A stretch of 64,000 nucleotides of DNA from Chamaecrista fasciculata. Taxonomy: Eukaryota > Streptophyta > Magnoliopsida > Fabales > Fabaceae. The translations under genes were made by a program, and so were the position numbers. Numbering within the stretch: position 1 is the stretch's first letter; every line of letters begins with the position of its first letter. Shown here in pieces: positions 30,333-39,732 of this stretch. The stretch is from NCBI GenBank assembly GCA_003254925.1, contig QANZ01029966.1, positions 24,522 through 88,521 of the forward strand, written 5' to 3'. The notes beneath the pieces are model-generated. The model made no database searches, was not told where the DNA came from, and saw nothing but the letters and a program-made list of their open reading frames with translations.

Positions 30333-30869
30333 GGTCAAAGTGTCATTTTGGTTTTAAATGTATGCTTTAATGTTCATTTTGGTCCATTATGTTTCAAAAT
30401 GATCAAATTGGTCTTAAATATTGGCAAAATGATTTATTTTGGTCCTAGATATTGGTAAAATGTTTCATTTTGGTTCCAAACTATTGAATTTGATCATATT
30501 TTTCTCGTCTCTCATTTCAAGTTCAAAGAACTTGTTAAGAAAAACTTGTAACTCTGTATTTATCGCATTCGAATTTGAAACGAGAGAGATATGATCAACT
30601 TTGCTTATTTGACCATGAAATGAGCGGTCTACTTTTAGGACCAATTTGACCTCGTTTGCTGATGACCCCAATTGGATAGAGAAAGTACTCTTCGAGAACA
30701 ATATATATGTAGTTCTAAACTCGTCATGTTTGAAACAAGCCATATTCAATAGTTTGGGACCAAAATGAAACATATTGCAAGTATTTAGGACCAATTTGAA
30801 CATTTTGAAATATAATGGACCAAAATGAACATTAGGGTATATATTTAGGACCAAAATGACTCTTTGACC
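30333..30869. mobile_element. MULE MITE, 537 bp, perfect 9-bp target duplication
   Basis: The ends are GGTCAAAGTGTCATTTTGGT and its inverse ATGACTCTTTGACC. TAATTTTTT flanks both ends (30324-30332 and 30870-30878). The inverted arms are ~150 bases built of TTTGGTCC-type phrases. No coding content. Confidence 0.88.
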
Positions 30870-31532
30870 TAATTTTTTTTATATTTATATTATAATATAA
30901 ATAATTATAAATATTTGAATTGAAGTAAGTTAATTAGATAATTCTCTTCTATCTAATTAACTTACTTCTATCTTAATAAGATGGAGGGTTTCTCTCTCTA
31001 ACTTTCTCTCAATTTCACATATAATTCTAATGAAATATTTCTTGTATTCTCCTCTGGTTCCGAAAATCTTGCACAACATTTTGTATAATTTTTTCGAAAG
31101 GCCTCAGATGGATTTTTTTTTTGTTAATTGCTTCCCGCAGGTTGTGTTATCACAGTTTCGATATGTATTTGAATCTTTGAAGTGAATCTTTGATTTTATT
31201 TCCTTATGTTATTATCTCAGTTGGTGTTTTGGTAAAATGATACTTCCGTTTACTCCTCATATAACTCAGGCTGTCTTGATAGATTTCCTAAATGTTTCCG
31301 TTGATGTAGTTTTCTATTGTATACGAAAAATTATGCAGTGCTTTTATTCAGAATATATCTACCACACGATTTTTAGATCTTATATTGACATGACTATAAA
31401 GTAAATCTTAACATTATGAAGGGGAAGTAGTTATTTTTCTTAAGGGGAGATAATGTAATTTACTTTGCTTTATGTAGTGCATATTCTTCCTTTACTAATT
31501 ATCTTTGATGTTTTCATGGGTTTTTGCTTTAG
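30870..31532. other. Spacer upstream of the SMC3 exon fragment
   Basis: AT-rich. It may be intron or 5' flank carried along with the SMC3 fragment. I looked for the short first exon of SMC3 (Met-x-Ile-Lys-Gln) and did not find it. Confidence 0.4.
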
Positions 31533-31608
31533 GTTATAATTGAAGGATTTAAGAGTTACAGAGAGCAAATTGCCACAGAGCCTTTCAGTCCTAAAGTTAA
31601 TTGTGTTG
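31533..31608 (+). pseudogene. SMC3: SMC3 exon 2 fragment (cohesin subunit)
   Basis: Seventy-six bases encode VIIEGFKSYREQIATEPFSP KVNCV in one open frame. This is the N-terminal strand/helix of the SMC3 ATPase head just before the Walker A loop. It is bounded by an AG acceptor (31531-31532) and a GT donor (31609-31610), at the phase expected for the plant gene (the Val codon is split after its first base). SMC3 is the cohesin subunit that holds sister chromatids. The next exon, with the Walker A motif, is not present downstream, so this is a gene fragment and cannot give a working protein. Confidence 0.85.
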
Positions 31609-33249
31609 GTAATGGTCTAAAACCTTTTGATTTATTTATTTATTTTTTGCTGAAAATCATTTGTGATGGATGATGTGGACATGGGTTGCGGGACATGTCA
31701 TAATCTGCCCAATAAAGTGAAAACTTAAGGCAATTTGGAATAACGTTTTTAGTTAACATTGTTTTATTTACATATATTTACTTAGAGTATATTTGTGTGT
31801 ATTGTGTGAAGAATAATTGAGAGACATCGTGGTAATTAATCTTTTTCTATCATCAAATCTTTCATTTGCATTAATAAACCATAAAGAATTATGCATAAAA
31901 CATAATGGAATGTGACTGTAGGAAGTGTTTCATGCCTTTTGGCAGCAGTTCACTGTTTCTACTTCAGCTCATCAGTCATCTGTTCCTTTCTTCGTTACAT
32001 CTCATGAAATGTAAAGTTATATTTGAAGATCAATTTCCAACTAGCAATCTTGCACCTTCTCCCCTTCTAGGAAAACATTTTACTGCTATTTATTTAAGAT
32101 TCTTAGCAAAAGCTGGCCGAGGTTATCTATGTTATATGCAGCAGCATTGATAGATGTTATATTTTTTCTTCCTGCATGATCTTTGGTGTCAGTTTTTTTT
32201 TTCTTTTATATAGTTAAATTGTCGATCATTAATAATTTTGGTTGAAGATGTTTGCTTTGTTCTTAAGTTTTTGTTATGTGGTTCTAAATCACATTGAAAT
32301 TTCTGCAGATAGAGAAAGGAAATGTTCAAACTACCTCATATGGAGGCCTTGTCCTCTTTGTTTTCAGACAATAGCTTTATTGGTCTGGATTAAGTAGGTG
32401 AAGAGGCAAACATATGTTATCTATAGAAAGTTTTTGTTTTAAGAACCTGAGAAACTGCATATGGTTATTTGTTTCAGTAATATGCTTGAATTCTGGAGGT
32501 AAATAAATAGCACTGGTAAGATGCAACCTACATTCTACAAAGTATAATATTTGATATTGACAATATAGAGGTAGCTAATTGATGATCTTTCAATATTAAT
32601 TTTAACTAAGTCTAGCATCATTTGTTCAGTTTTCGATCATTTATTTCCTGTCAAATTTGGAAAAAGATTGTATGTGCTTGGCAATTTTCGTCCAAAGAAC
32701 AATATTAGATTTGAACAATATTACTTAAAATAATCTTGTGCATTTACTTATAGCTTAAGCCTTGAGCTCTATGATTTAGTAGCCGGGAGTTCAGTCTTTC
32801 ATGCACAAGGTGTAGTGGGTTTGTGCTTTTTTCCCTTCTTTTATGCCTCAAGGGATTCATGGTAATTGGTAAGGGATGCCTTGGAGATGTTAAGTCTCAT
32901 CATAATACTTTTAGGTTGTGTTCATTTATTATGGTGCATGTGTTATTTAGGAGAATAACTTACATCTGGAAGTATTCTTTATTCTAGAGCTTTTGGTTAA
33001 TGTGATCAAAGTGGTTCTTTTAATCTCTCCAATGCTTTGGTCTGATGCAACATAAAATATCATGAAATGATGATATTTCCAATCTAATAGTGAGCTATCT
33101 CATTTCTTTGTTGATTTTCATAAATATTCTGAAAAATGACAACAATTGTGTTTGATATACTTTTCGAGACTTATTTTCTTTCCTTTTTTTCTTGTGTGAA
33201 CTTCTAGAATATGGAAGTATTGGGTTCATGATGCTTGTGACTTTGTCAG
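31609..33249. other. Sequence between the two SMC3 exon fragments
   Basis: AT-rich, intron-like. I could not find the SMC3 Walker A exon, the signature loop or hinge exons here. The open stretch 31905-32150 has no recognisable product. It is probably intron sequence joined across deletions. Confidence 0.4.
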
Positions 33250-33374
33250 ATAGAAGAAGCTCGAGCAAAGGTTTCTGAAACATCAACAAAGAAGTATAAT
33301 GATGTTAAAAGATTTAACAAAATCAGTCCATTGTATGATAATCAAGTTATACAAGAAAAAGATATTACCTAGAG
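33250..33374 (+). pseudogene. SMC3: SMC3 coiled-coil exon fragment
   Basis: After an AG acceptor (33248-33249) the frame reads IEEARAKVSETSTKKYND, then a short junction, then NKISPLYDNQVIQEKDIT and TAG (33370-33372). A possible GT donor follows at 33375. In plant SMC3 the EEARAKVSETSTK segment and the KISPLYxNQVxxEK segment are both in the first coiled-coil arm but about a hundred residues apart, so the fragment carries an internal deletion. Same strand and order as 31533-31608, which supports one degraded SMC3 copy. Confidence 0.82.
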
Positions 33375-34829
33375 GTATGATTTAATTTAGTTGTCTACTT
33401 TATTGCTTCAATATAGTTTAATTGTCTCTCTGTAACATTCCCATTGTAATATTCCTTTCCTTCTGTTATCATATATTATATGTTTTCTCAAATTTCATAA
33501 TGGAAAATTGTTGTTAATCGTTATATATATTGTTGTTATCATTTCCTGTCTGTTAAATGCTGAGTATCTTTGCTGTTTAACTTTTTCTGTTAGGAAAACT
33601 CAGATAAGATATAGTTCAAGAAATTGATTTGGTGTTTTATCTTATTCTGTTAGGAAAACATTGTTTCCCCCCTCTCTGTCTCTCTCTCTCTATACATATA
33701 TATTGTATTTGCATATTTACTATTTCATGCTCTGTTTAATGAACATCCACATCCCTTTATTTTACAGTTCTCCATCATCTGGATAAACTAGTGGCTTTGG
33801 GCATGCAAATACTATTTTTAAATTTAAAATTATAAAAATATTTGACAAAATATATTTTTTTAAACGCAGTGTGAAGTTCATCCATTGAGTTTGGAATGGA
33901 CTACTTGAACACCCCTATTTAACAAAATAAATAGAGGATTAGACTGCCAACAAAAGTGAATATAATTACTTTTTCAATTTTTTATTTTATTTTTTTTAAA
34001 TAATGTAATAACAGGACTAGAAGAAGATTGTATCTTACAAAAAATTGGATTCAATTATATATTTTACTCAAACAAATAGAAGAACATTGGGAAAAAAAAA
34101 CAACATTGCAATTTTCTGGCTACCCATGATTCAAAGTAAAAAATAACAAACATGTAAAAACTTGTGTATTTTCCCAACAAAAAAAATAACCTTAATTTCT
34201 TCATTATCCATAACGTATAATCATCGGATGATTTTGGACACTAATATAGAACAAAAAATAGTTTGAGGACCAAAATGAAATTAATTGCATAGAAGAATGT
34301 TGTAACTTAAAAAATAACTTAAAGATTCAATTGTATATTTTACTCAAAACAAATAGAGAAATATTGAGACTAAATAAGTCAAAAGCGTTTAACAGAAAAC
34401 TTTTATAAAAATCGTTTACTCTAGAGATAGAATAAACACAACATACATAAACTTTTATATACTATAATAGATAGATAAAAGATAATAGATATATTAATAA
34501 TTTTTTTAAAAAAATTATAGAGTTCATAAGTAAATATTTTAAAGATTAAAATATATAATTTAATTTTTATGAATTAAATGATAAATTATTTTAATCTTTT
34601 AGAGATTAAAAAGTATATTATTTTAATATTTTAAGAATTAACTATGTATCTTTTAAAGATGCGAGTTGTCAATTCAGTAATATTTCAAGACTAAATTATT
34701 AGTTTATTTTAATTTTTATATTTCAATTTTATTGTTTTTAGGTACTAGGAATAATGTAAAATTTGAAAATAATGTAATGCTATTTAATGTCTTAAGAGTT
34801 AAGAGTACTACTAATTATTTTTTTTTTTT
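33375..34829. other. AT-rich region without recognised gene
   Basis: Contains a CT-rich run near 33670-33690 and long A/T tracts. No coding region or element end is supported. Confidence 0.45.
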
Positions 34830-35430
34830 TGCCAAAGTGTGAATTTGGTCCTGTAACTTTGCTCTAGGTCTCAAACTGTCTTCTATCACCTCCCTCCTCA
34901 AAAGTTTGAATTTTCAAAAATTCTTTCTTAAAGTATTTGAGGGTTATTATTTGAGTGAGACTTTAGGGAGTATTGGTGTTTTTGGATGAGTTCTTGAGTT
35001 TCTCCGTGATTTCCGTACGTTTTCCGATGGGTTTTAAATTTTTTGCGTTTTCAATTTTGGTCCCTCTTTCATTTGCTTTAATTTGTGTTGTTTTTGCATT
35101 TCTATTCCATTTCATGAAGAATTCATGGATTAGGGATAAAGATGTAAGGTTTGAGAATCTTCAGGGATTCTCTTTCACTTTTATTTTGATAGTCAGGGAC
35201 TAAAGTGAAAGGGACTTGAAGTTTTCAGGACAAAACTGTAATTTATAATGGACAGAGGACTAACGGTGAGAGGTTTTCAAAACATATGGGACTAAAAGTG
35301 AGACAAAAAAGATATAGAATTTATTTGGGACCTAGAGTAAAGATACAGGACCAAAATCTAGACAAAAAAAGATATAGAACTGATTTGGGATCTGGATCAA
35401 AGTTACATGGTTAAATTCGCACTTTTGGCC
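34830..35430. mobile_element. MULE-like inverted-repeat element, 601 bp
   Basis: The left end GCCAAAGTGTGAATTTGGTC pairs with the right end TTAAATTCGCACTTTTGGCC. Flanks TTTTTTTTT and TATTTTTTT agree at 8 of 9 bases but are low-complexity. A 76-codon open frame inside (34973-35203) has no recognised similarity. Confidence 0.65.
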
Positions 35431-35796
35431 TATTTTTTTCTCAATTACAAATAATAGTATGCATATTTTTAAATGCCTCCATTGATTCGTTATTAAAAGA
35501 TTTAATTTTGTACGTTATTAATCCGAAGTAAGGCTAATTAAATTATTAAACTTTCAATTAACCACCGATTTTTTAAACTGTCATAAATAGATCTTTTTGT
35601 TTAAAAATTTTCATTTATGGTGTTGACTTATTTATTTCCATGGTCTCTCAATATGTCAGATGGGACATTTTTTTTGTTGGCCAAATCAGATGGTACATTA
35701 GTGTATTAAAACGTGTAATTTGAAAAAATATTTTATTTTGATATGTGAAAAGTCTGATAAGATAAAATAAAATTGTTTTTTTAAGTGTTTTTTTTT

Positions 35797-36434
35797 GGGA
35801 AAAATGTAACAAGACCCCTTAAACTTTAGGTCATTTGGAAGTAGGCCCTTAAACTATCAATTTTGAAAATCAAATCCTTAAACTTTAAAGATTTAGGAAT
35901 TAGATCCTTCCATTTATTTTTCACTAACGATGTTAATTATTATTAGAATAAATTACACTTTGGTACCCTGTGATTTAATCATATTCCACTTTAGTATCCC
36001 GTGGTTTAAAAAGTGACATTCTGGTACCCTGTGGTATTCTTTGTTAACACTTTGGTACTTTGAATTTTAATTCCGTTAGAAAATTAACGGAAATTGACTT
36101 TTTTGGAGGTATTTCATAATTTTAACCATATTTGGGAGATAATAGGTAATTTTAATGCAGGATAAAGAGGTTGAAATATGTATTAAGGGACCTATTTGTA
36201 ATTTTTTGAAAATATTGGAGGGTCAATATATAATTTTTTCAAAAGTTGTTAAGGTTAAAATTACAAAATAACTCCAAAAATTCCAATTTATGTTAACTTT
36301 CTAACAACATTAAAGCACATGGTACCAGAATGTTACTTTTTAAACCACAGGGTACCAAAGTGGAATATGGCCAAATCACTGGGTACCAAAGTATAATTTA
36401 TCCTAATAATAATTAACACCATTACATTTTTCCC
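35797..36434. mobile_element. Two nested inverted-repeat MITEs
   Basis: The outer pair is GGGAAAAATGTAA (35797) and TTACATTTTTCCC (36434). The inner pair is GAATAAATTACACTTTGGTACC (35946-) in short form against the inverse ending at 36403, with arms of ~150 bases including GTGGTTTAAAAAGTGACATT. The inner flanks TTATTATTA and TAATAATAA are reverse complements, so the inner element sits exactly on the axis of the outer one. The inner family is related to the element at 55363-57625. Confidence 0.6.
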
Positions 36435-36595
36435 TTTTCTTTTTCATTAGAGAAGTTGGCCAAAGTCCTATTTTAGTACCTCAGTTATGCTCAGTGTTCC
36501 AAATTGGTCCTTCGGTTATTTTTCGTTCCATATTGGTCTCTCAGTTTTCCAAAACTTGGCACAGTTGGTCCCTCAAACATTTTCCATCCATTTTT

Positions 36596-36627
36596 TGTTG
36601 GGAATCCTAGGCGCCAAGGGCAGCGGA

Positions 36628-36661
<34 letters not shown>

Positions 36662-36717
36662 NGTTCACAACATATTTATCAAATAAAATGATTGGCCCTA
36701 GGGCACAATCTCCAACA
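36596..36717 (-). mobile_element. Solo LTR of the 2-kb copia family, collapsed in the assembly
   Basis: Begins TGTTGGGAATCCTAGGCGCC and ends GGGCACAATCTCCAACA, the two ends (in reverse) of the copia LTR family at 8081, 14589 and 60384. TTTTT flanks both sides. The ~2-kb middle is replaced by 31 A and one N (36631-36662). Read without it, the MULE arm is continuous and matches its inverted partner, so the insertion is real and its body is missing from the assembly. Confidence 0.88.
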
Positions 36718-36841
36718 TTTTTCTGTTAAAAAAAAGGGAAAAACTAACTTTCTTCCCCCCAAAAGTTTTATTTTCTTATAGTAAGATCCTTTTCTTTTTA
36801 TAATAAGATCAAAACGTAAGAAAAAGAAATAAATTAAGATT

Positions 36842-37345
36842 TTAACTGAATTTGTCCAAAAACACAACCACTCTCTCTAGCGTTGTTGTAATGACATTAT
36901 TATCATCGGCACCACCGAAAGCGGCGGTGGCTGCGGCGGCGCGTGGAAGAGGAGGAAGCGGAAGAGGACCAGGATGTGGAACGCTCTGCTTCGAATCAAA
37001 CTCAAACGCACCAGATCCAAAATTCAGAAGCTCCTTGTTCTCGTCAAGGCCCATTCCCTGAAGCAATTTCTTCCTATGCTCCGTAATCGATCCAGGCGCC
37101 GCCATCCACATGTCGTAGTTGAGTTCCGGCACCGCCACGGTGACGGCTGCCGTAGATGCCTTTTTTGAGAGGATCCTAAATCCCCGGCGACTTTGTAATC
37201 GAAGTCTGGCATCACAAACGCCACGGCCGCCGTCGACGATTTCTTCGAGAAGATTCAGAATCTCTGGGAGTTGGAGGAGAAGGACGTGCGTGAGTCTTCG
37301 AAGAGAGAGAGAGCGGGAGGTTGTATTTTTGGGCAAATTCAATTA
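36842..37345 (-). pseudogene. Captured coding fragment of unidentified plant protein
   Basis: The minus strand is open over 166 codons (37342-36842). The best protein-like part reads VPELNYDMWMAAPGSITEHR, KKLLQGMGLDENKELLNFGS and SGAFEFDSKQSVPHPGP, ending with an Ala/Pro-rich tail. A second frame upstream gives FVMPDFDYKVAGDLGSS, suggesting a frameshift. The YDxWxxxPGSxxERRxxLLQxMGL pattern is faintly reminiscent of a segment in plant WDR44-like proteins, but I cannot confirm this. It is GC-rich against AT-rich arms. Probably a captured exon and not expressed as such. Confidence 0.5.
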
Positions 37346-37592
37346 GAATCTTAATTTATTTCTTTTTCTTATGTTTTGATACTATTATAAGAAGAAAATG
37401 ACTTTAATATAAGAAAATAAAACTTTTGGAGGAAAAAAGTTAATTTTCCCCCTTTTTAACAGAAAAATAGATGAAAAACGTTTGAGGGACCAACTATGTC
37501 ATGTTTTGGAAAACGGAGGGACCAATATGAAATGAAAAATAACTGAGGGATCAATTTGAAACATTGAGTATAACTGAAAGACCAAAATAAGA

Positions 37593-38208
37593 CTAAGGCC
37601 TCCACTTAATTAACCTGATTAAAATGGTTCTTGAGATATTATCAAAGCCTCTATGGGTAATTTCTCAAAAGTTCTATCCTCTGACCTTTTTCCATGCTTC
37701 AAGCCCTAAATGTTTCAAATTGATCCCATAACTTTTTTTGTTGCAATTTTGGTCCCATAACTTTGGCAAAGGTCTCAATTTGGTCCCATAACTTTTTTTA
37801 TTACAATTTTGGTCCCATAACTTTTGAAAACGTCTCATCGTTGGTTCCAATACTAATTTACATCCATTATCTGCCGCTAAAGATGATCTGACATATTGAG
37901 TTGGATACGTGGCAAATATGGACGAAGTTATGAGACGGATGGAAATCGGCTTGGGACCAACAGTGAGACGTTTTTAGAAGTTATGAGACCAAAATTGCAA
38001 CAAAAAAAGTTATATGACCAAATTGATACCTTTGCCAGAGTTATGGGACCAAAATTGCAACAAAAAAAGTTATGGGATCAATTTGAAACATTTAGGGCTT
38101 GAAGCATGGAAAAAGGTCAGAGGATAGAACTTTTGACAAATTACCCATAGAGGCTTTGATAATATCTCAAGAACCATTTTAATCAGGTTAATTAAGTGGA
38201 GGCCTTAG
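37593..38208. repeat. 616-bp near-perfect palindrome
   Basis: The left arm CTAAGGCCTCCACTTAATTA (37593-) and right arm (…-38208) pair over roughly 250 bases each. The outer ~180 bases show only one or two mismatches. The inner part, which is related to the MULE MITEs at 52219 and 63274, shows more. The loop is about 100 bases (37860-37960). The outermost 8 bases overlap the end of the preceding MULE-like element. Confidence 0.88.
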
Positions 38209-38806
38209 AATCTAGATTGATTACATTGGTATTTGTAGCAGTCTCAAGAGAATTGTTCTTAGCTTTTATTATCCTAGTTCTTAATGGGAATTATAGATTG
38301 GTTGTAGCGTTCTATCCATGTTGCTTCCTTCCATTGACATCTCAAATCTATTTAGATATCAGATTTTCTTGCTTTTGAATAGCTGCAGAAGAGGTGTACA
38401 CTCCTTGCAGGGTAGGAGTTCAAAAATAGGCAGATTTTTTTTTCTGCTACTATAATAGATAAAAGTTGTTATAAGTTACTGAACTTGAATTTATATCATA
38501 AAGTGAAATTTTCATTTTACAATGTAATCATTGACTTTAATATAAATGAATGTGAAATTTGACAATTGGTGTTATTGTAATTTGATAATGCAGTAATTGA
38601 TTTTGCATTTATTTTCTCTTTTTCCAGTATTGCTCTATTTATATAAGGGACTTTTATGAATTTGTCATAAAAAATATGATATAGCAACAGTTATAAGATT
38701 TTCTAGCTGCAGTTATTTGATTTTCTAGCAGCAGTTCTCTTGTGCTGTTATACAGTTTATTTATAACAGCTGTTTATCTCACATTTTACCAACAATGTTC
38801 ATATCT
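38209..38806. other. AT-rich spacer
   Basis: It has scattered AGCAGCAG/AGCTGCAG motifs around 38700-38760 that recur in the small CACTA-like element just downstream. No coding sequence. Confidence 0.4.
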
Positions 38807-38960
38807 ATTACTAGAAAAATTATTTTTACCAGCAGTTGTGTTTCTGCTGCCACAACTCAAAAGTGACAGGGATACAACAACAGTTTGCTAATCAATAGCA
38901 GCACTTAGGAGGACTGTTGGTATAGTTTTAGCAACAGCCTTTATAAGTTTTTCTAGTAGT
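38807..38960. mobile_element. Small CACTA-like non-autonomous element
   Basis: The left end TATTACTAGAAAAATTATTT resembles the inverse of the right end AAGTTTTTCTAGTAGTG, i.e. CACTACTAGAAAAA-type termini. Inside are inverted AGCAGCAGT/ACTGTTG-like motifs. No reliable 3-bp duplication. Low to moderate confidence. Confidence 0.45.
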
Positions 38961-39199
38961 GTATATCACAGAGAGGGTTATAATAAAACTCTTTTGATGC
39001 CTAAGTCAAATTAATTTTTCTTGACTAAGCCGAAAGAAATTAAGAGAATGTGAAGAGTTCTACATTAAATCACTTGAAAGAGAAATATTTATAATAATTA
39101 AGAAGATATTTGATGTTTTCATATTTTGTTATTCTCTCTAAATCATGTAGATCTCTCACACATGCTACTCTATATGTGCAAACTCTATTACTCACTTGT

Positions 39200-39732
39200 T
39201 TATGGCAAAGCATGGACACTTTATTTGAAGGGTATGTCATGGTATATTGGACACGTAGTTATGTTTGACACCCCCGTACGATATATATTTATAATTTTTA
39301 TATTATAAAATTAATTTTTTGTGATTTTAACATGATAGATAATAGAAAATAATAACACAAATGACATATATTATGAATAGATAATGTAATTTTTAAAGTT
39401 CTCGTCAAAATTTATGAATTTTTAATTGTTTATATATATAAATATATGTCGTGTCTTGTCATATAATTATAATAATTTGATGTGGCAGTGTATTTGTGTC
39501 GTGTCTCGTGTCCGTGGTAGTTTCCATGTTTTATAGTTCATAGGTAATTATATTAAGGGTGTTTGTTGAATAGGTTGGTCGAATTCGAACATTTTTTTAA
39601 ATTGAATTTTTTAATTGATTTGGTGCAATTTTATCCAAATAATAAAAAATAATTTATTATTTTTGTGGTGTGTCAATATATTTGCGTCTTTGTGTCGTTT
39701 CTCGTGTCCGTGTTAGTGTCCATGTTTCATAG
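39200..39732. mobile_element. Two degraded copies of an hAT MITE (GGACAC-rich family)
   Basis: Copy one, 39200-39536: left TTATGGCAAAGCATGGACAC, right GTTTCCATGTTTTATAG. A second right end (GTGTCCATGTTTCATAG) lies at 39716-39732. Both share the GTGTCGTGTCTCGTGTCCGT phrase with the intact copy at 48664-49009. Target duplications are no longer visible. Confidence 0.6.

Larger units (their letters stand above)
36458..37600. mobile_element. MULE-like inverted-repeat element with captured sequence and a nested LTR
   Basis: The left end GGCCAAAGTCCTATTTTAGT pairs with an arm ending near 37600. The arms match over ~250 bases (for example CTCAGTTATGCTCAGTGTTC, and near 37533 its inverse). Same family as 27283-28356. 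A solo LTR (36596-36717) is inserted in the left arm and a GC-rich captured fragment occupies 36842-37345. No convincing target duplication, because the right flank is itself rearranged. Confidence 0.7.

Noticed and set aside
31905..32150. 81-codon open frame between the SMC3 fragments
   Set aside because: No similarity recognised, no match to SMC3, and no splice context. Chance frame.
34973..35203. 76-codon hydrophobic frame in a MULE-like element
   Set aside because: Rich in Phe and other residues expected from T-rich DNA; no recognised family.
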